Position numbers and translations under genes: made by a program. The notes below the pieces were generated by a model. That model ran no database searches, was not told the origin of the DNA, and saw only the letters and a list, made by a program, of their open reading frames with translations. This document shows, in pieces, positions 26,514 through 36,006 of a DNA stretch of 51,220 bases. Every line of letters begins with the position of its first letter. The first letter of the stretch is position 1. Source of the stretch: Bacteroidales bacterium (GTDB lineage Bacteria; Bacteroidota; Bacteroidia; Bacteroidales; GWF2-38-335); contig JAFGXD010000143.1 in the NCBI GenBank assembly GCA_016936815.1, forward strand, positions 1-51,220. The letters are read 5' to 3'.

Positions 26514-26560
26514 AACCACGAAGTGGTTTCCCGGTAATAGCTATGGGTTTTAACCCATGG
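26514..26560. repeat. REP-like double palindrome downstream of the DUF4143 gene
   Basis: Two small hairpins lie side by side: AACCAC-GAA-GTGGTT (26514-26528) and CTATGGGTT-TT-AACCCATGG (26541-26560, with one T-G pair). The arrangement resembles extragenic palindromic elements of the REP/BIME sort. No transposase gene is in the window. It also sits at the 3' end of the minus-strand recG gene. Confidence 0.5.
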
Positions 26561-26591
26561 GAATTAATAGAAAATATAGATTGATGTAACG

Positions 26592-28694
26592 CTAACTTAT
26601 TATGCCCCAATTGACTTTGGATTTCTTTTGCTTTTTCAATTGGTTAAGCAATATACTGTTTTCAGGTTTCTGCAACAAAGGATCGTCGTTAATTATTTCT
26701 TCGGCAATATTTCTTGCGTATTGAAGCAATTGCCCGTCTTTAGCCAGATTGGCAAGTTTTAAATCGAATGCTATACCGCTTTGCTGGGTTCCTTCCATAT
26801 CGCCTGGTCCTCGTAATTGCAAATCTGTTTCTGCAATCTCGAAACCATCTGTTGTTCTAACCATTGTTTCAATTCTTTTTCTACCATCATCAGTCAATTT
26901 GTAGGAAGTCATTAATATACAATACGATTGGTCTGCTCCTCTCCCAACCCTTCCGCGCAACTGATGCAATTGAGATAATCCAAAACGTTCAGCCGATTCA
27001 ATAATCATTACCGAAGCATTAGGAACATCAACACCAACTTCTATAACTGTTGTTGCCACCATAATATTTGTTTGACCGGTAACAAACCTATTCATTTCCA
27101 AATCTTTATCGGCAGATTTCATTTTTCCATGCACTATGCTCACCTTAAATTCGGGAAGTGGAAAAGCCCTAACAATACTCTCGTAACCATCTTCAAGATC
27201 TTTATAGTCCATTTTTTCAGATTCCTTAATAAGCGGATAAACAATGTAAATTTGTCTACCCTCCTTTATTTGGGATTTAATAAAACCGAAAACTTCCAAC
27301 CTTTTTGAATCGAAACGGTGGACAGTTTTTATTGGCTTTCTTCCGGGGGGAAGTTCATCAATTACTGAAACATCCAAATCGCCGTAAAGAGTCATTGAAA
27401 GTGTTCTTGGAATTGGAGTGGCTGTCATTACCAAAACATGAGGAGGATTAACATTCTTTCCCCAAAGTTTAGCCCTCTGAGCCACACCAAACCTATGTTG
27501 CTCATCTATTATTACCATTCCCAGATTATTAAAAACCACGGTATCCTCAATTAAAGCGTGAGTACCAATAAGAATTTGAATTTCACCCGATTGCAATCTT
27601 TCATGTAGTATAGTTCTATCCCTTTTCTTTGTGGAGCCTGTTAGCAAAGCAACTTCAATTTCTAGTCCTTTAAGAAACTTCAATACAGTCTCAAAGTGTT
27701 GATTTGCAAGAATTTCTGTTGGAGCCATAAGACAAGCCTGAAAACTATTATCCAAACCAATAAGCATGGTCATTAAAGCAACAAGAGTTTTTCCTGAGCC
27801 AACATCTCCTTGCAAAAGTCTATTCATTTGTCTTCCGGAGCCAATGTCTTTTCTAATTTCCTTAACAACACGTTTCTGAGCATTGGTTAGCTCGAATGGA
27901 AGATTTTTTTTATAGAAATTGTTGAAATAATCGCCAACCTTTTCAAAAATAAACCCCTTAAACCGCTGGTTTCTATACGATTTCTGACTTATTAAATTAA
28001 GTTGAATTAAAAAGAGTTCCTCTAGTTTTATGCGATATTCAGCTTGTTTAAGCAATTCGTTCGACTGGGGAAAATGCATATTATATAAGGCGTCATTCAA
28101 ATTGAGGAGCTTGTATTTGGTAATAAACCATGCGGGCAGAGTTTCAGGAATTTTACCCTGAAGGTTATAAAAAACTCCCTGCAAAATTTTGCTGAAAACC
28201 TTTGAAGTAATATATGAGTTTTTTAGTTTTTCGGTAGAGGGATACATTGCTTGCAGACCCGAAAGCTGGTCGTTATCGGCTTTTTCTGCCAAATCAATTT
28301 CCGGATGAGCCATTGTAAGTTGCCTGTTGAAATATGATGGTTTTCCAAAAACAACATATTCAGAACCTGACTTTAGAAACGATTTCATCCACTTTATTCC
28401 CTTAAACCAAACAAGCTCAATTTCTCCTGAATAATCTGTTAATTTGGCTGTTAATCTTTTTCTATATTTATCGCCAACCTCTTCAATATCAGAAATAACT
28501 CCTTTTAACTGAATATGTATCTCGCTGCTGTTTATTTCTGAAATCTTATAAAACCTGGTTTTATCAATATATCTGTATGGAAAATAATACAAAAAATCCT
28601 CCACAGTCCTTATGCTTGCTTCAGCAGCAAGTAACTCGGCTCGTTTTGGTCCAACACCCGATAAAAACTGTATATTTTGATTAATGTCTATCAT
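26592..28694 (-). CDS. recG: ATP-dependent DNA helicase RecG
   Basis: 700 residues, the normal RecG length. The N-terminal wedge (OB) domain covers about residues 60-150. Helicase motifs follow: LLQGDVGSGKT (Walker A, near 290), MAPTEILANQH, the DEQH box in VIIDEQHRFG, VMTATPIPRTL, then the C-terminal lobe with VATTVIEVGVDVPNA, QLHQLRGRVGRG, and DLQLRGPGDMEGTQQSG of the TRG region. RecG remodels stalled replication forks and Holliday junctions. It is divergent from the methyltransferase gene at 28787. No terminator is clear at its 3' end apart from the REP-like palindromes beyond it. Confidence 0.97.
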   Translation of the reverse strand: MIDINQNIQFLSGVGPKRAELLAAEASIRTVEDFLYYFPYRYIDKTRFYKISEINSSEIHIQLKGVISDIEEVGDKYRKRLTAKLTDYSGEIELVWFKGIKWMKSFLKSGSEYVVFGKPSYFNRQLTMAHPEIDLAEKADNDQLSGLQAMYPSTEKLKNSYITSKVFSKILQGVFYNLQGKIPETLPAWFITKYKLLNLNDALYNMHFPQSNELLKQAEYRIKLEELFLIQLNLISQKSYRNQRFKGFIFEKVGDYFNNFYKKNLPFELTNAQKRVVKEIRKDIGSGRQMNRLLQGDVGSGKTLVALMTMLIGLDNSFQACLMAPTEILANQHFETVLKFLKGLEIEVALLTGSTKKRDRTILHERLQSGEIQILIGTHALIEDTVVFNNLGMVIIDEQHRFGVAQRAKLWGKNVNPPHVLVMTATPIPRTLSMTLYGDLDVSVIDELPPGRKPIKTVHRFDSKRLEVFGFIKSQIKEGRQIYIVYPLIKESEKMDYKDLEDGYESIVRAFPLPEFKVSIVHGKMKSADKDLEMNRFVTGQTNIMVATTVIEVGVDVPNASVMIIESAERFGLSQLHQLRGRVGRGADQSYCILMTSYKLTDDGRKRIETMVRTTDGFEIAETDLQLRGPGDMEGTQQSGIAFDLKLANLAKDGQLLQYARNIAEEIINDDPLLQKPENSILLNQLKKQKKSKVNWGIIS

Positions 28695-28786
28695 TTTGTA
28701 TTAAAAACAAATGAATTTCAATTTTAAGAATTAATTTAGCATTTTGTTTACTAATTAAGCATATTTTATTCCTTATTTTTCAACAA

Positions 28787-29575
28787 ATGAAACTGTTTCA
28801 AGCTTATAAATATTTACTTTTCTTAATACAAGCTAGAAATAGAAAGGGACACGGAGTTCATTCCCCCTTTGTTTTCAATTTAATTTCCAATCACTTACTC
28901 GATAATACTCCATATTATTGTTTTGAAAAAATTGAATTATTAAGAAGAAATTTGGAAGAAAGTAATAAGGTTTTAAAAGTGAAAGATTTAGGAGCCGGTT
29001 CAGTAAAAATGAAAAAGCCTGAACGAAAAGTTAGTGAAATAGCAAAAAACTCAGGCAGTCCGGCAAAATATGGAGAAACTCTTTTCAAACTAACAAACAT
29101 AACAAAACCAAAAACCATTCTTGAATTAGGAACATCTTTAGGATTGGGAACTGCATACATGGCTTCTTACAGCAAATTTGTAAAGGTTATTAGTATTGAG
29201 GGTTGCCCTGAAACTGCAAATATTGCCAAAAGCAATCTCATGAGTCTTGGACTAACAAACGTTGAAATAATGACCGGAGATTTTTCAAAAAATTTGCCTA
29301 ATGCTATTGAAAAACTACATTCGCTTGATTTTGTGTTTTTTGATGGAAACCATAGAAAAAAAGCCAGTTTAGAATATTTCAATTTTTGTCTAAATTTTGC
29401 AGGAGAAAATTCAGTTTTTGTTTTTGATGATATTTACTGGTCAAAGGAAATGTGCAAAGCCTGGAAAGAAATAAAGAAAAATGAAAAAGTAAGTTGCACA
29501 ATAGATTTATTCCGCATGGGCATTGTATTTTTTAGAAAAGACCTTCCAAAGCAAAATATTAAATTGCTAATTTAG
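28787..29575 (+). CDS. Class I SAM-dependent methyltransferase (O-methyltransferase-like)
   Basis: A 262-residue soluble protein. The central SAM loop is ILELGTSLGLGTAYMA, followed by VISIEGCPETANIAKSN (acidic ribose-binding position), VEIMTGDFS, and DFVFFDGNHRKKASLEYF, FVFDDIYWSKEM, which resemble the Methyltransf_24/COG4122 O-methyltransferases. The N-terminal GHGVHSPFVFNLI..HLL is a segment I associate with a Bacteroidota-specific branch of this family. The substrate is unknown. A degenerate -7 element (TATTTTTC) lies a few bases before the ATG. It is divergently placed from recG. Confidence 0.8.
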   Translation: MKLFQAYKYLLFLIQARNRKGHGVHSPFVFNLISNHLLDNTPYYCFEKIELLRRNLEESNKVLKVKDLGAGSVKMKKPERKVSEIAKNSGSPAKYGETLFKLTNITKPKTILELGTSLGLGTAYMASYSKFVKVISIEGCPETANIAKSNLMSLGLTNVEIMTGDFSKNLPNAIEKLHSLDFVFFDGNHRKKASLEYFNFCLNFAGENSVFVFDDIYWSKEMCKAWKEIKKNEKVSCTIDLFRMGIVFFRKDLPKQNIKLLI

Positions 29576-29631
29576 ATACGGAAACCGGTTTTATACATTT
29601 GGAAAGCCAAACTAACCTTTTGGAAAATAAA

Positions 29632-29663
29632 TTGACTTGTTCATTAATAATTTCATATTTTTA
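29632..29663 (+). promoter_or_regulatory. Candidate promoter of the sensor kinase operon
   Basis: TTG at 29632-29634, a 21-bp spacer and TATTTTTA at 29656-29663 match the Bacteroidota consensus at all but the last base. The ATG follows 28 bp later. Confidence 0.4.
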
Positions 29664-29691
29664 CCTTTATTACTTAATGACTCAAAAATAA

Positions 29692-31764
29692 ATGCCTAAC
29701 CTAAAATCTTTCATAATTGCAATATTCTACTTAATAGTTTTTCAAGTAACATTTTTATATGCTCAATCGGTTGACCAAAAAGTAATTGACAGCCTTCAAA
29801 ATTGTTTGAAAATAGAAAAAGACGAAAAAATCAAAGTTCATTTGTTGGTTGACCTTTCAGCAGTATATACACAGGTTGAGCCCGAAACCGCAAAAGATTA
29901 TGCTCTAACGGGTTATAATCTTGCATTAAAAGTAAAAGACCACGAATCGGCAGCAAATGCACTAAATAACCTTGCTGTATGTTACTATTACCAAGGTAAT
30001 TTGGAAAAAGCACTCGAAAATTACCAAAAAGCTTTGGAAATTGACAAAACCCACAAAATGCAAAAAAACATTGCAACAAGGTTAAATAATATTGGCATGG
30101 TTTACAACGACATGGCTCAATACGATTTAGCGATTGACTATTACGAACAAGCTTTGGAAATTGATTTGAAATATGGCAATAAAGACCAAGCTGCAGTTCG
30201 CTATAATAACATTGGAATGATTTACGCTCATTGGGGTCAGTATAATCAAGCCGTAGAAAATTTTACAAAAGCCTTGGAAATTGATAAAGAATCGGGTGAT
30301 AAAGAAAGAATTGCAATACGCCTTAATAATATAGGCATGATTTTTTACTATATGAATAATTTCGAAGAAGCAAAAAAATATTTTGAAGAGGCTTTAGCAA
30401 TAGATAAGAAACTTGATAATCAAAAAAATATAGCGATAAGGTTAAACAATTTGGGAAAAGTATTAAGCGGAGCAGGAGATTACACTCAGGCATTAGCTCA
30501 TTTTAATGAATCTCGAGAACTTAGCGAAAAAATGCAAAACCTTCCGGATATAGCAATAAGTCTAAAAAATACAGGTTTGGTATATCTAAAATTAAATGAT
30601 TCTGAAAGAGCAAGAGTAAACGCAAAAAAGGCTTTGGAAATAAACAGACAAATCGGTAATACTTATGAAATAGCAGATATTTACCTATTATTGGGAGACA
30701 TTTATAAACTTGAGGAAAATTTCACGGAAGCAGTAAATTCTTACAGAAAAAGTCTTGAAATAGCAGATTCAATAAATCATAAAAGTTTACTAATGAATGT
30801 ATTTCAAAATTTATCTTTATGTTTTGAAAAAGTTAACATTATAGATTCTGCATTAATATATTATAAGAAATACAGTGAATCAAAAGATAGTATTTTTTCG
30901 GAAAATAATCATAAGGAACTTGCTTATATTCAGGCACTTTATGAGAAGGAAAAGTCGGGAAGAATGCTTGCGGAAAAAAACAAAGAAATTGCAGAATTAA
31001 ACGCAGAAAAAGAATCAATAATAAAACAACGATATGCGCTAATACTAGGAATATTAGTTCTCGCTGTAATTTTTGTGGGAATATTTTTATTTAGAAGATA
31101 CAAGGAAAGTATCCAAAGAAACAAACTTAAACACGAACTAAACAGCTACATGCAAAAGGCCTTGCGACAACAAATGAATCCACATTTTATATTTAACACC
31201 TTAAGTTCAATTCAGTACTTTATTCTTCAAAACGACAACATTTCTTCTAACAAATACCTGTCGAAATTTGCCGGATTAATGAGGATGGTGTTAGAAAATT
31301 CTAGTCACAACACAGTTTCAATAGAACAAGAACTCGATGCCCTGAAGTTATATCTTGAACTGGAGCAACTTCGATTCGAGAACAAATTTAATTATTACAT
31401 TAATGTTGAAGAAAACCTGCTTGAAGAACAAATCCCAACATTACTAATTCAGCCTTTTGTTGAAAACTCCATACGACATGGAATAATGCATATAGAACAA
31501 GTTGGAATAATTAGAATTGACATTAGTAAAGTTAAAAACGGTTTAGAAGTTACAATTGAAGATAATGGGATTGGAAGAGCAAAATCAACTGAGATTCAAA
31601 CAAATAAAGAAGGACACAAATCCAGAGGAACATCAATAACCGAGTCGAGACTGGAACTACTAAACAGTGTTTTTGGCTCCGAAATGAATGTAGAATACAT
31701 TGATTTAAAAGATAATAACAATAATGCGATTGGAACAAAAGTTAAAATCTTAATTCAAAATTAA
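29692..31764 (+). CDS. TPR-containing LytS/YehU-type sensor histidine kinase
   Basis: A 690-residue membrane kinase. A signal peptide-like N-terminus (residues 1-25) leads into an extracytoplasmic array of about eight TPR repeats (about 50-400; units like ALNNLAVCYYYQGNLEKALENYQKALEI, here quoted only in part: NNIGMVYNDMAQYDLAIDYY). A coiled coil follows (about 405-445), then one transmembrane helix (about 447-467). The His_kinase domain has QMNPHFIFN with the phospho-acceptor H498, and the ATPase domain has LLIQPFVENSIRHG and VTIEDNGIGRAK. The architecture is a common Bacteroidota one; the TPR part probably senses a protein or peptide in the periplasm. The LytTR regulator starts 5 bp after its stop, so the two form a two-component pair. 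Confidence 0.93.
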   Translation: MPNLKSFIIAIFYLIVFQVTFLYAQSVDQKVIDSLQNCLKIEKDEKIKVHLLVDLSAVYTQVEPETAKDYALTGYNLALKVKDHESAANALNNLAVCYYYQGNLEKALENYQKALEIDKTHKMQKNIATRLNNIGMVYNDMAQYDLAIDYYEQALEIDLKYGNKDQAAVRYNNIGMIYAHWGQYNQAVENFTKALEIDKESGDKERIAIRLNNIGMIFYYMNNFEEAKKYFEEALAIDKKLDNQKNIAIRLNNLGKVLSGAGDYTQALAHFNESRELSEKMQNLPDIAISLKNTGLVYLKLNDSERARVNAKKALEINRQIGNTYEIADIYLLLGDIYKLEENFTEAVNSYRKSLEIADSINHKSLLMNVFQNLSLCFEKVNIIDSALIYYKKYSESKDSIFSENNHKELAYIQALYEKEKSGRMLAEKNKEIAELNAEKESIIKQRYALILGILVLAVIFVGIFLFRRYKESIQRNKLKHELNSYMQKALRQQMNPHFIFNTLSSIQYFILQNDNISSNKYLSKFAGLMRMVLENSSHNTVSIEQELDALKLYLELEQLRFENKFNYYINVEENLLEEQIPTLLIQPFVENSIRHGIMHIEQVGIIRIDISKVKNGLEVTIEDNGIGRAKSTEIQTNKEGHKSRGTSITESRLELLNSVFGSEMNVEYIDLKDNNNNAIGTKVKILIQN

Positions 31765-31769
31765 AACAA

Positions 31770-32525
31770 ATGAACCAAATTAAAGCAATAATTGTTGATG
31801 ATGAGGTTAAAGCCCTTAAATCAATTGAAATGATTGTTAATCAGCATTGTGAAAATGTAAAAATTGTAGGTCTTGCAAATTCTGTAGCACAAGCTGAAGA
31901 ATTAATTGCATTACATTCTCCAAATCTGGTATTTTTGGATGTAGAAATGCCGGAGGCCAATGGTTTTGAGCTATTGGAAAGAGTGCAGCCAAGAAATTTT
32001 GAGGTAATTTTTGTTACAGCATTCAATCATCATGCTCTTAAAGCAATAAAATACAGCGCATTCGATTATATTCTTAAACCGGTTGATATTGATGAAATTA
32101 TAACAAGTGTAGAAAAAGCTACTAACAAAATATATTCATCAGAGCTAATTGATCGTAGATTTGAAGTTCTTTTAAATAATTTAAAAAGCTCTAACCCAAA
32201 AAAGTTGGCAATTCCATTTTCGGAAGGACTGGAATTCCTCGACATATCTCAAATAATCCGTCTTGAAGCCGATAGATCATACACCAGTTTTTTTATGGCA
32301 AACCGAAAGACCATTTTGGTTTCAAAAAGCATGAAGGAATACGAAATACTTGAACAAGACAGTTTTTTTCGAATTCATCGTTCACATTTAATTAATTTAA
32401 AGCATATTAAGAAATTCTATAAAAGAGACGGAGGTGAAGTTGAAATGTCGGATGGAGCAGTTCTGCCGGTTTCGAGACAGAAAAAAACAGAGTTCCTTGA
32501 AGTTTTGCAAAGCATTTCAGTATAA
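31770..32525 (+). CDS. LytTR-family response regulator
   Basis: 251 residues. The receiver domain (1-120) has the acidic pair DDE near residue 10, the phosphorylation site D57 in NLVFLDVEMP, T/S in FVTAFNHHA and K in YILKPVD. The LytTR DNA-binding domain (about 145-245) has EFLDISQIIRLEADRSYTSFF, FFRIHRSHLINLKHIKKF and LPVSRQKK. It binds DNA as AgrA/AlgR-type regulators do and is the evident partner of the TPR-kinase 5 bp upstream. Targets are not visible; an epimerase gene follows after 11 bp and may be in the same transcript. Confidence 0.95.
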   Translation: MNQIKAIIVDDEVKALKSIEMIVNQHCENVKIVGLANSVAQAEELIALHSPNLVFLDVEMPEANGFELLERVQPRNFEVIFVTAFNHHALKAIKYSAFDYILKPVDIDEIITSVEKATNKIYSSELIDRRFEVLLNNLKSSNPKKLAIPFSEGLEFLDISQIIRLEADRSYTSFFMANRKTILVSKSMKEYEILEQDSFFRIHRSHLINLKHIKKFYKRDGGEVEMSDGAVLPVSRQKKTEFLEVLQSISV

Positions 32526-32536
32526 AATTTGAAAAA

Positions 32537-33433
32537 ATGAAAATAATTATCTCCGGAGGCACAGGTTTTATTGGAAGCAAATTAAGTGAAAAGCTTGAAA
32601 AAGAAGGTTTTACCCTTGCAATAATTTCAAGACAAGCAGAAATCATAGATTCACGGTTTACGGCTCTTTCCTGGGATGAGAATGAAATACTATCGTTTAT
32701 TGGCAAAGAAAAATTTGCAGTAATAAATCTTGCGGGAAGAAGCATATCTTCGGGAAGGTGGACAAACAAGAATAAACAAAAAATTGTACAAAGCAGAATA
32801 TTTACAATTGATTTTTTTGGAAAGATTTTCAAGAACAACAATTTGTATCCGGAAGTATTTATACAAGCTTCCGCTATAGGGTTTTACGGAACCCACAAAG
32901 AAAAAATATTTACAGAAAAAGAAGCAAATGGAGATGGATTTTTAGCCGATTTAGCCTACAAAATAGAGAAAGCAGTTGAAGAAAAGATAGAATCGAAAAG
33001 AAAAATATTAATTAGAACCGGTTTGGTTGCAGGGAAAAATGGAGGTTTTCTAAAGAGATTGTTATTGCCATACAAGTTTTTTGCAGGCGGGCATTTTGGC
33101 ACAGGAAAACAATTCTTCTCCTGGATACATATTGAAGATGAGATAGATGCAATATTATTTCTACTAAGAAATGAAAACACGAAAGGAGCCTACAATTTAA
33201 CAGCACCCGAGCCTGTAAGTATGAAGGAGTTTTGCAAAACAACAGGAAAAGTCCTGAAAAGGCCTTCATTTATGGTAGTTCCCGGATTTATTCTCAGGAT
33301 AATTTTTGGTGAAATGGCTAAAGAAGTATTGCTTAGTGGACAAAAAGTAATTCCCCAAAGATTGATGGAAGAGGGTTTTATTTTTTCTTTCCCAAATTTG
33401 AATTCAGCACTTAGCAATTTACTCAAAAATTAA
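32537..33433 (+). CDS. TIGR01777 family NAD(P)-binding epimerase (SDR39U1/YfcH-like)
   Basis: 298 residues, extended SDR fold. The Rossmann motif IISGGTGFIGSKLSEKL opens the protein. Then come VINLAGRSISSGRWTNKNKQ (the TIGR01777 signature of Gly-Arg-Trp-Thr), QASAIGFYGTHKE (the active Tyr region), and LIRTGLVAGKNGGFLKRLLLPYKFFAGG, with FSWIHIEDEIDAI and YNLTAPEPVSMKEF near the end. The physiological substrate is unknown; E. coli YfcH and human SDR39U1 are homologues. It lies 11 bp after the response regulator, so readthrough expression is likely. Confidence 0.92.
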   Translation: MKIIISGGTGFIGSKLSEKLEKEGFTLAIISRQAEIIDSRFTALSWDENEILSFIGKEKFAVINLAGRSISSGRWTNKNKQKIVQSRIFTIDFFGKIFKNNNLYPEVFIQASAIGFYGTHKEKIFTEKEANGDGFLADLAYKIEKAVEEKIESKRKILIRTGLVAGKNGGFLKRLLLPYKFFAGGHFGTGKQFFSWIHIEDEIDAILFLLRNENTKGAYNLTAPEPVSMKEFCKTTGKVLKRPSFMVVPGFILRIIFGEMAKEVLLSGQKVIPQRLMEEGFIFSFPNLNSALSNLLKN

Positions 33434-33516
33434 TTACACTTTGTTTAAAAACTCAGCCTTTGGGAAGCAAAAAGACAATTCCATATAAAAAGAACAAAAA
33501 ATTTAAAAGAAAACCT

Positions 33517-33524
33517 TAATTTTG
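33517..33524 (+). promoter_or_regulatory. -7 element of the thioredoxin-like gene
   Basis: TAATTTTG is a full TAnnTTTG match 24 bp before the ATG at 33549. No clear -33 TTG is present. Confidence 0.45.
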
Positions 33525-33548
33525 CAAACTAACTAATACTGTTTTGCC

Positions 33549-33896
33549 ATGAAAATAATAATGGTAAAGAAATTTTTGGAAGACGGCTCAGAATGCAAGA
33601 AATGTATTGAAGTTTATGAAAGAATTCAAAAAAACGATGAGCTTAAATACATTAATGAAATAATTTATGCTGATTTAAGAGAACCCCAAAGTGAGGGTAT
33701 TGTTCTTGCTGAAAAATACGATATTGATATTGCTCCTTTCTTTATTGTTGAAAAAGATAATAATATTTCGGTTTTTACATCTTACATGCAACTAAGAAAA
33801 GAAGTTTTTAATACAGAACCGGAACCGGAAGATATTGAAATAGAAGAAAAAAGAAAGGTGAAAGATGATCCTGATGAGGATTTGTATTGGATGTAA
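33549..33896 (+). CDS. Small thioredoxin-fold protein with CxxC motif
   Basis: 115 residues, cytoplasmic (no signal peptide). The N-terminus is KIIMVKKFLEDGSECKKCIEVYERI, a first beta strand followed by a redox CxxC (C16, C19) at the start of a helix, as in glutaredoxins. A Pro in DIAPFFIVEKDN at the expected cis-Pro position and a following strand complete a thioredoxin-like core. The tail (about 85-115) is Glu/Asp-rich. A thiol oxidoreductase or electron donor is likely; I recall similar proteins beside PAPS-reductase-like genes, but none is here. It is flanked by a promoter and by the convergent symporter gene. Confidence 0.7.
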   Translation: MKIIMVKKFLEDGSECKKCIEVYERIQKNDELKYINEIIYADLREPQSEGIVLAEKYDIDIAPFFIVEKDNNISVFTSYMQLRKEVFNTEPEPEDIEIEEKRKVKDDPDEDLYWM

Positions 33897-33934
33897 AAAT
33901 ATGTTTTATTTTATTATCGAAAGTGTTTTGAATT

Positions 33935-35788
33935 CTATCTTTCTATCTTGTTATACCAGAAAAACTTTAAGAAAGTAGTTGTTAAGACAAATACTACAAA
34001 TGCCATCCAAAACCAATTAAACTCCCTTATTACTAAGAATATAGGCATTACAGTAAGACTCATTTGCCAAATAATTCCTATTAAAGAGTTTAGCATATCT
34101 ATCTTAAAATTTCTATTTGCTTTAAATTCAGGATTTTGCATTTTGGTCTTTTTATATATTGGCCTCCAAAAACCCCATGGTCTAACGTTTTTGTAAAAAC
34201 CAATTAATACTTCTTCATTATCAGGTTTTGTAAGTAAAGTGCCTGCTAAAGAGCCAATTACCGAAGCAAAAAACACAATTCCAAATTCTATTATTAATCT
34301 GTAAGTTGGTTCTATTCCATTGTTTTCGAAAAACTCAGCAGAAAAAACTCTGGAAACTACTAATGCAGCAATAAGTCCTGAAATCATTCCCCAAAAGAAA
34401 CCAAAGCCGTTAAACCTCCACCAAATCCATTTTAGAGTATTAGAAAAAGCATATCCTGCAAATAAAGAACCTGTTATCCATAGAAAAATATCGTTTATTG
34501 AATTAATAAAAAAACCAACACTTATTCCTAATATTACAACAAAAAATGAAGCCAAATAACTTGCTTTAACCAATTGTTTGTCGCTAGCATTTGGATTAAA
34601 AAACTTCTTGTAAATATCATTTACAATATAAGCAGGTCCTGCATTTACATTAGCCGCAAAAGTCGACATAAATGCTGCAATTAATCCGGCTAAAATAATC
34701 CCTAATACCCCTGTTCCTACATAATTATTAAGTACATAAGGTAAAACCTTTTCAAAATCAATTCCTTCAGAACTTACCAAAGCATCCCTATCGAAATACA
34801 CCAAACCTAAAACTGCAACTCCTGTAATCATTAAATATCTGGGGAAATATAGCGCTAGCGAAACAATACCGCTTGCCAAAGCTGCTTCTCTGGGACTTCT
34901 TGTTGCTAAAACTCTTTGCATATCGTAACCCGGAACCGGACCTGCAATACTAACAAAAACCCCTCTAAATACTGCCATCATTATAAAAGCCGTTATTATT
35001 TCATAACCATCGCTGCCAATTTTCGACTGCACTTCCGGGATAATATTATTCCAGTCCAGATTCATTTTCCATCCAAAGAACAATTGATTCCAACCATCAG
35101 GAGTTGCGGCTTGAATTTGTTCGTAACTTACTGTATTTATTGCTATTATGCCAATAATTACACAGGCAACAGTCATTACAATAAACTGAATTACTTCTGT
35201 TAAGACTACTGAATACATTCCCCCTTTTATTACATAAACTGTAGTAATTCCCATTATTAAAAGAGCATACATTCTTTCAGAACTAATTAACAAACCCGCA
35301 AATTCAATACTCATATCCCATGGGAGGAAAATTGCAGCAAATTTTCCAATTCCTTCAAAAGCATAAGCAATAAAACCTACCACTGCAACCAAAGCAAAAA
35401 CAACCACCGAAATATGAGAGTATTTTGTTCCCTTACTGTCGCCAAATCTTGTTTTTAACCATTCTGCACCTGTAAGTACGTTTGATCGCCTAAGCCAAAC
35501 AGCCAAAAATATCATTAAGAAGACCTGATTCCACACAGGCCAAATCCAGGGAATCCAAACAGATTTTAAGCCATAAACAAACATTAGCATTACCATAAGC
35601 ATGGTTCCGGCAATATCGAACTGCCCCGAAGCGTTCGATAAGCCCAACATATACCAGGGTATTCTTTTACCCCCCAAAAAATATGAATCTAGATTTTTCT
35701 TTGCGCGGTTTGAAATCCAAAAGCCTGCAAAAATAATAAGTAGTAGATAACTTAATAAAATAACAATATCAATAGTAGCTAAATTCAT
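33935..35788 (-). CDS. Sodium:solute symporter (SSS family)
   Basis: 617 residues with about 14-15 hydrophobic helices. The N-terminus has DSYFLGGKRIPWYMLGLSNASGQFDIAGT, the signature of the sodium:solute symporter family (LGGR.....lG.s..as..sa). AGLIAAFMSTFAANVNAGPAYIVNDIYKKF is the usual helix 8-9 motif with the Na+-site Ser/Thr residues. It imports an unknown solute (sugar, amino acid, or similar) with Na+. I start at the ATG 35788 (MNLATIDIVILLS) because the frame upstream to the TTG at 35821 adds 11 residues without a start context. It is convergent with the thioredoxin-like gene and divergent from the GH3 gene. Confidence 0.92.
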   Translation of the reverse strand: MNLATIDIVILLSYLLLIIFAGFWISNRAKKNLDSYFLGGKRIPWYMLGLSNASGQFDIAGTMLMVMLMFVYGLKSVWIPWIWPVWNQVFLMIFLAVWLRRSNVLTGAEWLKTRFGDSKGTKYSHISVVVFALVAVVGFIAYAFEGIGKFAAIFLPWDMSIEFAGLLISSERMYALLIMGITTVYVIKGGMYSVVLTEVIQFIVMTVACVIIGIIAINTVSYEQIQAATPDGWNQLFFGWKMNLDWNNIIPEVQSKIGSDGYEIITAFIMMAVFRGVFVSIAGPVPGYDMQRVLATRSPREAALASGIVSLALYFPRYLMITGVAVLGLVYFDRDALVSSEGIDFEKVLPYVLNNYVGTGVLGIILAGLIAAFMSTFAANVNAGPAYIVNDIYKKFFNPNASDKQLVKASYLASFFVVILGISVGFFINSINDIFLWITGSLFAGYAFSNTLKWIWWRFNGFGFFWGMISGLIAALVVSRVFSAEFFENNGIEPTYRLIIEFGIVFFASVIGSLAGTLLTKPDNEEVLIGFYKNVRPWGFWRPIYKKTKMQNPEFKANRNFKIDMLNSLIGIIWQMSLTVMPIFLVIREFNWFWMAFVVFVLTTTFLKFFWYNKIER

Positions 35789-35974
35789 GCCGGCTAAAGT
35801 AGTAAAAAATAAGAAAGTCAATTATGCAGAATTGATTTTTGAACAATCAAAACAGCATTTTTTTTACTGTTTGTCATTTTTTGCAATAAGTCTAAAACAT
35901 TCAACGTTTCCTTACCTAACAGATGCTTGTTAATAAACAATTGTTAAAGTATTTCCATAAAAGCTGTGGAATTA

Positions 35975-35982
35975 TATTTTTG
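35975..35982 (+). promoter_or_regulatory. -7 element of the GH3/beta-lactamase gene
   Basis: TATTTTTG fits TAnnTTTG and lies 24 bp before the ATG at 36007. It supports that start over in-frame codons further upstream (35923). Confidence 0.45.
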
Positions 35983-36006
35983 TCGATTATTAACTCATTC
36001 AAAAGT

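Noticed and set aside
32407-32841. A 144-codon minus-strand open frame across the regulator-epimerase junction
   Set aside because: Opposite strand of two clear genes, no homology recognised, no promoter.
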